Shown here one piece after another: positions 17,544 through 25,842 of a stretch of 42,837 nucleotides of DNA. This stretch comes from a virus. The position numbers and the translations under genes are program-made. Every line of letters starts with the position of its first letter. Position 1 is the first letter of the stretch. The DNA is taken from positions 1 through 42,837 of the IMG/VR virus record IMGVR_UViG_3300044974_000121; one strand, given 5' to 3'. The notes beneath the pieces are model-generated. The model did not search any database. It saw only the letters and a list, made by a program, of their open reading frames with translations, and was not told the origin of the DNA.

Positions 17544-18592
17544 TGCGGGTAGCGGTGTACGCGATCAACAAGAACCACGCCGAGAACCTTCAGCGGTGGG
17601 CTGACTGCGCCCGCGACGCCGACTACCTCATCATGGCTGACACGGGCTCCACTGACGACAGCATCGCCGCTGGTCTCGCTGCCGGTATCCAGATGTCGTC
17701 CATCGTGATCGACCCGTGGCGGTATGACCATGCCCGTAATGCTGCGCTGGCGCTGGTGCCGGATGACGTGGACTACTGCATCGCACTGGACACGGATGAG
17801 TTCCTTCAGCCTGGCTGGCGGCGTCATCTTCAGGAAGCGTTCGACGCTGGGATCACGCGCCCGAGGTACAGGTTCGTGTGGTCGTGGGATGAGCGGGGCA
17901 AGCCTGGGTTGGAGTTCGCTGCGGAGAAGATCCACCCCCGGCATGGATATCGGTGGCGGCACGCGGCGCATGAAACGTTGTTCACTGAGGTGCAGGAGCG
18001 GCAGGGCTGGTGCGGGCTGGAGATCCACCATCATCAGGTCCCGAAGCCGTACCGGGCGCATGAGTTGCCGCTGCTTGAGATAGCGGTGACTGAGGCACCG
18101 GACGATGACCGGATGGCGCACTATCACGCGAGGGCGTTGATGTTCGCTGGCCGTGGCATGGATGCGCTGCGCCAGTTCCAGCGGCATCTGGATCTTCCGT
18201 CAGCCCGCTGGGTGGATGAGCGTGCCCAGTCGATGCGGTACATGTTCAGGATCACGAAGGATGTCCGGTATCTGCATGACGCTTACCGGGAGGCTCCTCA
18301 CCGCAGGGAGGCGGCGGTTGACGCGGCCCGCTACCACCATGGCTTGGGGGAGTGGGAGGAGTGCTTGCTGTGGGCGAAGCGGGCGCTGGACGTGAAGGAC
18401 CGGGATCTGCTGTACCTGACTGAGCCGGATGCGTGGGGTTCGCTGCCGCATGACCTTGCTGCGGTAGCGGCATACAACCTTGGGTTCTTCCGTGAGGCTG
18501 ACTGGCATGGCATGGAGGCGCTGAAACTGGATCCGTATGACCAGCGGCTGGTGCGTAATGTCGGGTTCTACCGTGAGAAGGTGGCGGCATGA
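17543..18592 (+). CDS. Glycosyltransferase, GT2-like (GT-A fold)
   Basis: A 350-aa enzyme that probably transfers a sugar from a nucleotide donor. The N-terminal GT-A domain shows [19 protein letters not shown], the donor-binding ADTGSTDDS loop (about residues 31-39) and the metal-binding DTDEF (DxD-like, about residues 81-85). A C-terminal helical part (about 200-350) looks TPR-like, with repeated Ala-rich helices. It starts at the ATG overlapping the fibre stop (TGATG) and overlaps the next tail gene by 4 bases. This coupling suggests that it modifies a virion protein such as the GPT-repeat fibre. Confidence 0.85.
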   Translation: MRVAVYAINKNHAENLQRWADCARDADYLIMADTGSTDDSIAAGLAAGIQMSSIVIDPWRYDHARNAALALVPDDVDYCIALDTDEFLQPGWRRHLQEAFDAGITRPRYRFVWSWDERGKPGLEFAAEKIHPRHGYRWRHAAHETLFTEVQERQGWCGLEIHHHQVPKPYRAHELPLLEIAVTEAPDDDRMAHYHARALMFAGRGMDALRQFQRHLDLPSARWVDERAQSMRYMFRITKDVRYLHDAYREAPHRREAAVDAARYHHGLGEWEECLLWAKRALDVKDRDLLYLTEPDAWGSLPHDLAAVAAYNLGFFREADWHGMEALKLDPYDQRLVRNVGFYREKVAA

Positions 18593-19479
18593 CGACGCTG
18601 AAGGACATGGTTGCCGAGTCCCGCCGGATGGCGTATGGGTCGATGAGCGAGCAGATCAACCTTGTCGCTACGGAGTACACCGCTGGGTCTGACGAGTTGT
18701 ACCTGGAACTTGATGTCTCCGGCATCACTCCTGGGATGGTGCTGTCCAGCGGCTTGAATGTCTGGTACGTGAAGGGCATTGAGGCGGCGTCGAAACTGGT
18801 GTACGTGATACCGGGGTACGACAACGCCCCTGGCGGGGTCGCCGCTGTGAACGACTTCGTGTACATCAAGCCGAAGGTCACTGAGTGGTTCATGTTCGAT
18901 GAGATGGGCAAGGAGATCACTCGCCTGTCCAGCCCTGACGTGGGCCTGTACAAGATCGCGTCGTGGGAAGTTGAGGCTGATCCGACGTGGCAGACGTATG
19001 AGATTCCGTCTACCGCGTTCGACATGGCTGGGCTGCTGAGGGTCCGGTACCGGGTTCCTGGGAGCGAGGATGTGTGGATCGACATTCCCGAGAAGTCGTA
19101 TCGGGTGCAGTTCACTGATACCCAGTCGTCGTCGTATGTGCGGCTGCTGCGGAACATCCCGAGCGGCACGGATGTCAAGTTCATTTACAAGGCTCCGTTC
19201 ACTGCTCCGACGTCGCTGTCGGATGACCCGGTGGCTGACTGCGGGCTCACGCCGACGATGGTCGATATTCCACCGCTGGGTGTTCTGGGTGCGTTGCTCC
19301 GCACTACGGAGTCTCGCCGGGGCCAGGTTCAGACTCAGGGTGATTCGCGTCGCGCTGGTGAGGTTCCTCCTGGGACGAACAGCAGCATGGCTGCCCGGAT
19401 CGACCGCGAGTACTCAAACCGGGTGCGGGAGGAATATGCGCGGCTAGTGCAGCGGGTGTCCATTGTGAGGAGCCTGTAG
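18589..19479 (+). CDS. Tail/connector protein, possible head-tail adaptor
   Basis: A 296-aa beta-rich protein starting at an ATGA overlap with the glycosyltransferase. Features are an N-terminal helix (LKDMVAESRRMAYGS), then many beta strands (LYLELDVSGITPGMVLSSG, SYRVQFTDTQSSSYVRLL) and a basic helical C-terminus (SNRVREEYARLVQRVSIVR). It sits just before the large nozzle-like gene, where podoviruses carry adaptor or tail-tubular genes. No named family was recognised; the structural role is inferred. Confidence 0.62.
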   Translation: MTTLKDMVAESRRMAYGSMSEQINLVATEYTAGSDELYLELDVSGITPGMVLSSGLNVWYVKGIEAASKLVYVIPGYDNAPGGVAAVNDFVYIKPKVTEWFMFDEMGKEITRLSSPDVGLYKIASWEVEADPTWQTYEIPSTAFDMAGLLRVRYRVPGSEDVWIDIPEKSYRVQFTDTQSSSYVRLLRNIPSGTDVKFIYKAPFTAPTSLSDDPVADCGLTPTMVDIPPLGVLGALLRTTESRRGQVQTQGDSRRAGEVPPGTNSSMAARIDREYSNRVREEYARLVQRVSIVRSL

Positions 19480-21371
19480 TGGGCTATGAGATCACTGACA
19501 CGTTCAGTGAGCCGTTCTCGCAGGCGACGGCTTCGCTGCCGTCGTACTTCTCCCCGAGTGTTGTCGGTATCGCCGGGCTGCCGTATCTGCTGGATACGGA
19601 GTCGGGGACGTACCGGCGTGAGTCGTTCGACGTGGTGCAGCAGCGGAACACTACGGACGCCCGTGACCAGTTGCTGCTGCCGGTGGATGTGTGGCGTCAG
19701 CAGGCGCAGTCGTGGCATTTCGGTGCGGGCCAGTCGAACCTTGACCGGGATGGGACGCTGCCGTACCGGTTCTACTCGTCGTATGGGGTGGATCCGTGGA
19801 CTGAGTGGCGGCTGTCGCTGCTGCCGTCTACGTCGCAACTCGCGGGTACTTCCTCGCTGAGCGGGGACACGCAGGTGTTCACGGCGAACGCTTCCAACAC
19901 TGACTACCTGATCGTGCTGAACGGGCAGGTGGCGTACTGGTACACGTCGCTGTCCACGACTGCCGCGCCGGTCGGGTCGGTGACGATGAGCGCCGGGAAC
20001 ACGATCATCGACGCGACGAGCGACGGCGGGAACGTGATCGCTGCCGTGTCGGATCAGTTCATCTGGTACGTGAACGGGCCGTCTGGGACACCGACGAAGT
20101 GGGCGAATCACACGTATACGGCGTTGTCGATGGTGGAGTACGAGAAGGATTACCTGATCGCCGCTGACCAGAACAAGTTGTACAACGCGCTGAAGGGCAA
20201 CAATCCGACGCTGCTGTTCACCCATCCTGACACGGCTTTCCGCTGGTACTCGGCGGCGTCAGGCAGCCTCGCGATCTACGTCCTGGGCAGGCTGAACCAG
20301 AAGACGTTCATTCACAGGATCGGGGTGAAGTCGGACGGCACCGGCCTGACAACCCCGGTCGTCGCAGCGGAACTCCCTGACGGTGAGGTCGGGTATGAGA
20401 TTGAGGCGTACCTGGGGTTCATCCTGATCGGCACCAGCAAGGGCGTCCGGGTCGCTTTACCTGACAGCAACGGTGACCTGACGCTGGGTTCGATCATCCC
20501 GACGACGGTCCCTGTCCGCTGCTTCGAAGGTCAGGACCGGTTCGTGTGGTTCGGGAACTCGGCGGTCGACGGTGCGTATTCGCCGTCCAGTGAGACTGAC
20601 ATCTTCCCCAGCGGGACGGTGTGCGGCCTGTCACGGATGGACCTGTCCCGCACGACGGTGAACCAGTTGACCCCTGCGTATGCGCAGGACATCGTGGCCG
20701 CGTCGGTCACTGGGCAGGTGGTGCAGTCGGTGGCGACGTTCGCTGACAAGCGGGTGTTCGCCCTCGGTAACGGGGATGTGTGGTTTGAGGGGACTGCGAG
20801 GATGCCGGGTGGGTGGCTGCGGCAGGGCATCATTTCGTACAGCGTGGAGGACATCAAGACTGGCCTGTACATGCAGACGAAGTGGGAGCCGTTGAAGGGG
20901 GAGGTGGACCTGGATGTGTCGTATGACTCCACTGGGTTCATCCGGGTCGCTGACTTCGTGATCCAGGATTCGATCCGGTCGGGGAACGTGACGATGAACG
21001 GGGTCCAGTTCTCCCGCATGGAGCCCCGCCTGGTGCTGAAGCGGTCATCGACGGACACGACTCTGGGGCCGGTGCTGACCCGGTGGGAGGTCAGGTCGAT
21101 CCCGGTGAAGGGCCGGAACAACCGGTGGACGCTGCCGATCTACAACTATGAGGACATTGAGATCGACAACGTGCCGTATAAGCGGGACCCGCTCGGGGTG
21201 CTTGACACGCTGCTGGGGCTGGTTGAGTCGGGTGTGCTGTTCACTCTGCAAGAATCAGGCCAGGCTTATACGGTCCACGCGAAGGAGTACCGCTGGCAGC
21301 CGGAGAAGTTGACTGAGAACGGCAAGTCCTGGCAGGGAGTGTTTACGCTGGTGGTTGAGGAGGTTGCGTGA
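19479..21371 (+). CDS. Tail nozzle / beta-propeller-like tail protein (630 aa)
   Basis: GTG start (TAGTG overlap). The middle of the protein has repeated WY/FVW blades (VAYWYTSL, QFIWYVNG, FRWYSAAS, DRFVWFGNS, DVWFEG), consistent with a beta-propeller, as in podovirus tail-nozzle proteins. The C-terminal third looks like a beta-sandwich (VDLDVSYDSTGFIRVADFV, GKSWQGVFTLVVEEV). It overlaps the following gene by 4 bases (GTGA). It could alternatively be a minor tail protein of a long-tailed phage, but no tape-measure or tube gene accompanies it. Confidence 0.65.
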   Translation: MGYEITDTFSEPFSQATASLPSYFSPSVVGIAGLPYLLDTESGTYRRESFDVVQQRNTTDARDQLLLPVDVWRQQAQSWHFGAGQSNLDRDGTLPYRFYSSYGVDPWTEWRLSLLPSTSQLAGTSSLSGDTQVFTANASNTDYLIVLNGQVAYWYTSLSTTAAPVGSVTMSAGNTIIDATSDGGNVIAAVSDQFIWYVNGPSGTPTKWANHTYTALSMVEYEKDYLIAADQNKLYNALKGNNPTLLFTHPDTAFRWYSAASGSLAIYVLGRLNQKTFIHRIGVKSDGTGLTTPVVAAELPDGEVGYEIEAYLGFILIGTSKGVRVALPDSNGDLTLGSIIPTTVPVRCFEGQDRFVWFGNSAVDGAYSPSSETDIFPSGTVCGLSRMDLSRTTVNQLTPAYAQDIVAASVTGQVVQSVATFADKRVFALGNGDVWFEGTARMPGGWLRQGIISYSVEDIKTGLYMQTKWEPLKGEVDLDVSYDSTGFIRVADFVIQDSIRSGNVTMNGVQFSRMEPRLVLKRSSTDTTLGPVLTRWEVRSIPVKGRNNRWTLPIYNYEDIEIDNVPYKRDPLGVLDTLLGLVESGVLFTLQESGQAYTVHAKEYRWQPEKLTENGKSWQGVFTLVVEEVA

Positions 21372-21901
21372 GAAGGCAATATGAGGGCGGCGCTCAGCCC
21401 AGTGTCCTCACGTCAGCGCTCGGGTCGTCTACTGCTGACTTGACGATCTTCTGCAATGACCTGTCGAACTGGCCGACCGGCACTGGTAGTCGCCCGTTCT
21501 ATGTGGTGATCGACCGGGGCAAGGCGAACGAGGAGAAGATCCTCTGTTCTAGCCGGGCTGGGAACACGCTGTCGGTGTACAACGTGGGCTTGGTGAATGG
21601 GCGGGCAGCGGACGGCACCCCTATCTCTCAGCATTCGATTAATGCGGTGATTGAGCATGTGTTCACTGCTACGGATGCTGATGAGGCGAACGCGCATGTG
21701 AACTCCGCGAGTGTGCATGTGGCGGCGAATCAGCGGTCGGTGACGATTTGCACGTCGTCTACCCGGCCTGGGTCTCCGGTGGCGAATGAAGTGATTCTGG
21801 AGACTGACACTCTGGCTATCCGTGTGTGGGATGGTTCGGAGTGGGATCAAGTAACCTCTACAGGCGGGTATCCCGACCTGTTTCTACTGATGGGTGCGTG
21901 A
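21368..21901 (+). CDS. Tail fibre/attachment protein (177 aa)
   Basis: GTG start overlapping the previous stop. The beginning RRQYEGGAQPSVLTSALGSSTADLTI and the middle RPFYVVIDRGKANEEKILCSS, with the turn YNVGLVNGRAADGT, resemble N-terminal attachment domains of phage fibre proteins that bind the tail and end in a trimerising helix (ATDADEANAHVNSASVHVAA). A C-terminal beta segment includes VWDGSEWDQVTS. It probably links the tail to the downstream adhesins; inference from pattern and place. Confidence 0.62.
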   Translation: MRRQYEGGAQPSVLTSALGSSTADLTIFCNDLSNWPTGTGSRPFYVVIDRGKANEEKILCSSRAGNTLSVYNVGLVNGRAADGTPISQHSINAVIEHVFTATDADEANAHVNSASVHVAANQRSVTICTSSTRPGSPVANEVILETDTLAIRVWDGSEWDQVTSTGGYPDLFLLMGA

Positions 21902-21904
21902 GTT

Positions 21905-22249
21905 ATGCCTACTGTGTATAAGCAACTCGGTGCGGCTGCGGGCAGCGGCACGATCACTACTGCTGCTCAGTTGTATGCGGCGTCAGCGACGGCGTCTACG
22001 TCCACGATTATTTCCAGCATCGTGATCTGTAATACGTCGTCGTCTGCTGCGACGTACAGCATCGGTGTGAATACTGCGACGGCTACGTTTGCTGCTGGCC
22101 GGTATGTGGTGTTTCAGGCGACGATTGCCGGTAATGACACGGTTGCGCTGACGCTTGGGTTGGTGCTTGATCCGACGAATCGGTTCTTGAATGTGTCGTC
22201 TTCTACTGCGTCGGTGAACTTTTCGGCGTATGGGGTGGAGAACTCGTAA
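21905..22249 (+). CDS. Small beta-rich tail protein (114 aa)
   Basis: A Ser/Thr/Ala-rich beta-sandwich-like protein (STIISSIVICNTSSSAATYSI, GRYVVFQATIAGNDTVALTL). Short proteins of this kind often follow fibre-attachment genes in phages and decorate the fibre or head. Its TAA stop overlaps the next ATG (TAATG). Function not established. Confidence 0.58.
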   Translation: MPTVYKQLGAAAGSGTITTAAQLYAASATASTSTIISSIVICNTSSSAATYSIGVNTATATFAAGRYVVFQATIAGNDTVALTLGLVLDPTNRFLNVSSSTASVNFSAYGVENS

Positions 22250-22983
22250 TGACTATGAGCAACCTCAACACCAACAAGTTGGCGCCTGAAAGGGTAGAAG
22301 TAACCCCGAACGCCGACTTCTCCAACACCCCCACGGGGACGTACATTGACGGCGCGACGGGGTACGGCTACAAGTACCTAACGATGACTGTATCCGGCAC
22401 GCTGACGATCACGACCGTGGGATATGCCGACATTCTCCTTGTCGGCGGTGGAGGCGGTGGAGGCGGTGCAACGAACTTCAGCGGACGCCCGGGTGCTGGT
22501 GGTGGTGTTATTGCACGGGGCTACTGGCTGTCCGCAACCTCATGGGCCGTTGTCATAGGGGCCGGGGGAGCAGGGGGGGCAATCAATACTGGAAGCGGCG
22601 GAGCGGTCGGCGGCAACTCCAGCCTCGCTGATCTAGTCGCCTACGGTGGCGGAGGCGGTGGCAGCGGCATGAATGGCAGCAGCAACGGTGGAAGCGGCGG
22701 CTCAGGTGGATCAGGTGCGACCACTAATGGCACCGCCGTTCTCAGCGGCCTACAGGGATACAGCGGCAACTCTTTCGGCTCTGGCGGGGCTGGTGGAGCA
22801 GCCACGGCCGGTAATGGTGGAGGCCCACCGATGACCAGTTCGATCACCGGAACTGCCCTGAACTACGCCAAGGCTGGTGGCAACGCGACTACCACTACGG
22901 GATACGGGGATGGGGGCCTGTCTCCTTACGCCGGTACCGCTGGCGGCAACGGCGTGTTCATCATCCGAGTGAGGACTTCCTAA
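22249..22983 (+). CDS. Glycine-rich adhesin/tail fibre tip 1
   Basis: A 244-aa protein. A beta N-terminus leads into YADILLVGGGGGGGG, then a long Gly/Ser/Asn/Ala-rich stretch (about residues 65-230), and closes with GVFIIRVRTS. The DxLLVGGGG opening and the VxVR closing strand are shared with the two Gly-rich units of the next protein. Gly-rich stretches of this kind can pack as polyglycine-II helices in phage adhesins. It probably binds the host surface. Confidence 0.7.
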   Translation: MTMSNLNTNKLAPERVEVTPNADFSNTPTGTYIDGATGYGYKYLTMTVSGTLTITTVGYADILLVGGGGGGGGATNFSGRPGAGGGVIARGYWLSATSWAVVIGAGGAGGAINTGSGGAVGGNSSLADLVAYGGGGGGSGMNGSSNGGSGGSGGSGATTNGTAVLSGLQGYSGNSFGSGGAGGAATAGNGGGPPMTSSITGTALNYAKAGGNATTTTGYGDGGLSPYAGTAGGNGVFIIRVRTS

Positions 22984-24689
22984 TGGCTATCCAGAAACTG
23001 TCTACGACGACTGGTGCCGGTGTCACTGCCCCTTCAGCGGGCAGGTTTGCTCAGATCAGTAGTGGTGGTACTCGGACTACGTATACGTCTGGTGGGGTGA
23101 CGTATGAGGTGAGGACGTTCAACTCGTCTGGGACGCTGGAGGTGGGGTCTAGCGGTGTCGTGGATGTGCTGCTGGTCGGTGGCGGCGGCGGTGGTGGCGC
23201 GGCTCAAGGCGGTGGCGGTGGCGGTGGTCAGGTCATTTCCGCTAGCAGTTTTTTCCTGAATGCCGGTTCTTTCACTGTCACTGTCGGCGCTGCTGGTGCA
23301 GGCGCTACGTATTCAACGACTGTTGTCGGTGGCGGCTCTAATGGCGGTGACTCGCGGCTCGGCCCGCTTGAGGCTATTGGCGGCGGTGGTGGTGGAAGTA
23401 ATAATAATCAAACTAATAATGGATACTTTGGTCACCGTGGAGCAAATGGTGGTGGTGGCTCGGGTGGGGGGGCTGCTTCTGCGAGCAATGGAGGGGTGAC
23501 GCTTCTTACTGGTGGTTTCGCTGGCGGTAACGGTTTCGTTGGCACTAACGGTGCCGGTGGTGGTGGTGGTGGAGATAGCGCCGTGGGGGCGAACTCGACT
23601 AGCGCTACCGCAGCGGGCGCTGGTGGCGCTGGTACTTCAAGCAGCCTTCAGACTGGCTCTGCCGTTACCTATGCTGGTGGTGGTGGCGGGGGTAGCAGTA
23701 CGACTGGTGCTGGTACTGGTGGTTCTGGTGGTGGCGGCGCTGGTGGTAACAATGCTGCTGGTACTGCTGGATCGTCTAATACTGGCGGTGGTGGTGGCGG
23801 TACTGGTAGCGCTGCTGCTGGCGCTAACGGTGGTAGTGGTGTGGTGATTGTTCGCACGATCATCTCGGGTACAGCGGCTGGTGTGGCAGCGAGTGGTGGT
23901 ACTGAGTCGACGTATACGGGTGATGGTTCTAATGGTGTGAATGGTCAGGTGTACAAGGTTCACACGTTCACTACGTCGGGTTCGTTGTCGGTGGCTGCGC
24001 CTGGGTTCGTGGACGTGCTGGTCGTCGGCGGTGGCGGCGGCGGCTCTAAGGCTTACGCTGGTGCAGGTGGAGCAGGCGGTCATCTGTATATCACCAATGC
24101 TTATCTACCCGCAGATACGTTGACTGTGACTATTGGCGGGGGTGGCAGCGGCCAGACGACAGCCAACCAGGTCGGATACTCAGGTGAGGCCAGCCGACTA
24201 GGCAGTTACTACGCCCCTGGTGGTGGCGGTGGCGGGTCACAAGGCATCAATGGCCTTTCAGGTGGCAGCGGCGGTGGTGGCGGCGGGAACTCCACTGCTA
24301 CGGGCGGGACAGGTGCCACCGGTATAGGCAATAACGGCGGAACCGGCTCGGCTACAAGCGCCAAGGGCGGCGGCGGTGGTGGCGGATCTTCTGCGGCGGG
24401 TTCAAACGGCAGTGCTGGCGGCGGGGGGAACGGCGGCAATGGGACCGCTAACTCGATAACTGGCACGAGCGTTACACGCGCTGGCGGCGGTGGTGGCGGA
24501 TCACTGGGTGGCACGGCTGGCACTGGTGGCACCGGAGGCGGCGGCAATGGCACCAACAATGACACTGCCGCAGCGAATGCTTCACCCGCTAACTGTGGCA
24601 GCGGTGGCGGCGGTGGAGGCGTGACAACGGGCGGCGGTAATGGCGGTAATGGCGCAAGCGGCGTTGTCGTTGTCAGATACCCAATCTAG
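22983..24689 (+). CDS. Glycine-rich adhesin/tail fibre tip 2, two tandem units
   Basis: A 568-aa protein with two successive Gly-rich domains. The first opens at about residue 60 (VVDVLLVGGGGGGG) and closes near 295 (GVVIVRTII). The second opens near 340 (FVDVLVVGGGGGG) and closes at the end (GVVVVRYPI). Between them lies a repeat of the N-terminal beta module (YTGDGSNGVNGQVYKVHTFTTSGSL versus VTYEVRTFNSSGTL). With the preceding gene this makes three related adhesin units. Base composition follows the Gly repeats (GGTGGCGGT). Probable receptor-binding tip, with repeat number likely to vary by recombination. Confidence 0.72.
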   Translation: MAIQKLSTTTGAGVTAPSAGRFAQISSGGTRTTYTSGGVTYEVRTFNSSGTLEVGSSGVVDVLLVGGGGGGGAAQGGGGGGGQVISASSFFLNAGSFTVTVGAAGAGATYSTTVVGGGSNGGDSRLGPLEAIGGGGGGSNNNQTNNGYFGHRGANGGGGSGGGAASASNGGVTLLTGGFAGGNGFVGTNGAGGGGGGDSAVGANSTSATAAGAGGAGTSSSLQTGSAVTYAGGGGGGSSTTGAGTGGSGGGGAGGNNAAGTAGSSNTGGGGGGTGSAAAGANGGSGVVIVRTIISGTAAGVAASGGTESTYTGDGSNGVNGQVYKVHTFTTSGSLSVAAPGFVDVLVVGGGGGGSKAYAGAGGAGGHLYITNAYLPADTLTVTIGGGGSGQTTANQVGYSGEASRLGSYYAPGGGGGGSQGINGLSGGSGGGGGGNSTATGGTGATGIGNNGGTGSATSAKGGGGGGGSSAAGSNGSAGGGGNGGNGTANSITGTSVTRAGGGGGGSLGGTAGTGGTGGGGNGTNNDTAAANASPANCGSGGGGGGVTTGGGNGGNGASGVVVVRYPI

Positions 24690-24702
24690 AAAGGAACAGA
24701 AA

Positions 24703-24951
24703 ATGCCATACGAGAATGCGCACGCAGCAAGGATCGACAGCGACGGCATCGTCCGTGAAGTCATCGTCATCCCCTACCTGGACGATGATGACGCGAAGAT
24801 CACGGCTTACTGCAATCAGATCGGCCTGCCAGGCACTTGGATTGACACGAGTTACCTTGGCTCCAGGCGGGGGAAGTATGCGGGTGTTGGTGATAAGTAC
24901 GACGCTGCTCTTGATGAGTTCGTGTCGCCGGTTGCGGCACCTGTGGAGTAG
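24703..24951 (+). CDS. Small fibre-associated protein (82 aa)
   Basis: Starts at ATG 24703 after GAAAGGAACAGAAA. The pattern HAARIDSDGIVREVIVIP, then GTWIDTSYLGSRRGKYAG and VGDKYDAALDEF, resembles a small conserved protein found after fibre genes in other tailed phages (including marine ones). There it reads as a strand-rich module with the WxxTSY...KNYAGIG-type core. Function unknown; probably tail-associated. Confidence 0.6.
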   Translation: MPYENAHAARIDSDGIVREVIVIPYLDDDDAKITAYCNQIGLPGTWIDTSYLGSRRGKYAGVGDKYDAALDEFVSPVAAPVE

Positions 24952-24953
24952 CG

Positions 24954-25166
24954 ATGGAATGGCTTGACTCTCCACCGGAGATCCTCACCCTGCTGTCCAT
25001 CGGTGGGGTCATCATCGGTGTCCTGTTCTATCTGATTGATACCCGGTTGAACAAGGTGCTGAAGGAGTTCAAGCCGAACAGCGGCTCCAGCATGAAGGAC
25101 CAACTGGACCGTATTGAGAAGAAGATCGACAACCATCTCGGTTGGCATCTGGATCGGAGCAACTAG
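24954..25166 (+). CDS. Holin-like membrane protein 1 (70 aa)
   Basis: One N-terminal membrane helix (about residues 11-28, ILTLLSIGGVIIGVLFYLI) is followed by a charged, possibly coiled-coil tail (MKDQLDRIEKKIDNHLGW). Size, topology and position just before a second small membrane protein and an endolysin fit a holin or antiholin. Its TAG stop overlaps the next GTG start (TAGTG). Confidence 0.62.
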   Translation: MEWLDSPPEILTLLSIGGVIIGVLFYLIDTRLNKVLKEFKPNSGSSMKDQLDRIEKKIDNHLGWHLDRSN

Positions 25167-25351
25167 TGGACTGGTTCACCCCGCATCGTCGTCGCTGGAT
25201 CTATGGGATCAGCATGGCTCTGGGGCCGCTGCTCGTGTTCTATGGGGTGGTGGAGGAGTCGGCGTGGCCGCTGTGGGTTGCGGTGATCCAGCAGGTGCTG
25301 GTCCCGGCGATGGCGTTGAACTTCGTTCCAGCGGGTGAGGAGGAGCAGTGA
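25166..25351 (+). CDS. Holin-like membrane protein 2 (61 aa)
   Basis: GTG start at 25166 overlapping the upstream stop; an in-frame TTG at 25142 is less likely. A basic N-terminus (FTPHRRRWIYG) is followed by two hydrophobic segments (ISMALGPLLVFYGVV and WPLWVAVIQQVLVPAMALNFV) and an acidic end, giving a two-helix holin-like topology. It is coupled to the endolysin by a GTGA overlap. Together these two membrane proteins and the peptidase form the lysis cassette. Confidence 0.62.
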   Translation: MDWFTPHRRRWIYGISMALGPLLVFYGVVEESAWPLWVAVIQQVLVPAMALNFVPAGEEEQ

Positions 25352-25842
25352 GGAAGGTCAGCCTGAATGGGTGGACTGCGCCGCCTAGGACGTTGAAGGT
25401 GTTCAAGATCCCTGGCTGCAACAGGAAGTTGACGCTGGACAAGGACGCGGGTCGGCTGCTGACAGCCCTGGCTGCGGATTATCACGCGACGGTGCGCCCG
25501 CTGGATGTGGGGAAGGTGGATGAGGGCGGGTATGCGTTCCGTGAGGCGAACGGCGCGTCCGGTCACCTGTCCAACCATGCATCCGGTACAGCGATTGACT
25601 TGAACTGGAGCGAGGAGGGCGCTCAGGGTTCCAAGTGGGGTCAGGTGTTCTTCCACAAGGTGAAGCATCGGAAGGCGATCAACGACATCAAGGCCCGCTA
25701 TGGCCGCTGGGTGAACTGGGGCGGGGACTGGCGGGCGAAGGACTACATGCATTGGGAGATCAAGCCTGGGGTGACTCGGGTGATGGTGGTCAATGCGTGC
25801 AAGCAGTTGGGTATTGACGCGAATGGTGTCCGCAAGCCTTAG
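25348..25842 (+). CDS. Endolysin, M15-type peptidoglycan peptidase
   Basis: A 164-aa cell-wall peptidase, expected to cut stem peptides of peptidoglycan at lysis. Zinc-site motifs of the M15/VanY group are visible: SNHASGTAIDLN (SxHxxGxAxD, about residues 75-86) and DYMHWEI (HxE-type, about 132-138). There is no signal peptide, so release would need the adjacent holin-like proteins. GTG start overlapping the previous gene; the 3' end overlaps the following gene by 20 bases. Confidence 0.85.
   Translation: MRKVSLNGWTAPPRTLKVFKIPGCNRKLTLDKDAGRLLTALAADYHATVRPLDVGKVDEGGYAFREANGASGHLSNHASGTAIDLNWSEEGAQGSKWGQVFFHKVKHRKAINDIKARYGRWVNWGGDWRAKDYMHWEIKPGVTRVMVVNACKQLGIDANGVRKP

Noticed and set aside
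17279-18187. Leftward 302-codon frame over the collagen-like repeat and glycosyltransferase
   Set aside because: Produced by the antisense of GPT repeats (VGPVGPV runs); no ribosome site.
23637-24565. Leftward Pro/Thr/Ser-rich frames opposite the glycine-rich adhesin
   Set aside because: Complement of GGT/GGC repeats, low complexity, no start signals.
16860-24689. CRISPR array or tandem DNA repeats
   Set aside because: The repeats are coding triplet repeats (GPT, Gly-rich) with no constant repeat-spacer pattern; no CRISPR-like array was seen anywhere.
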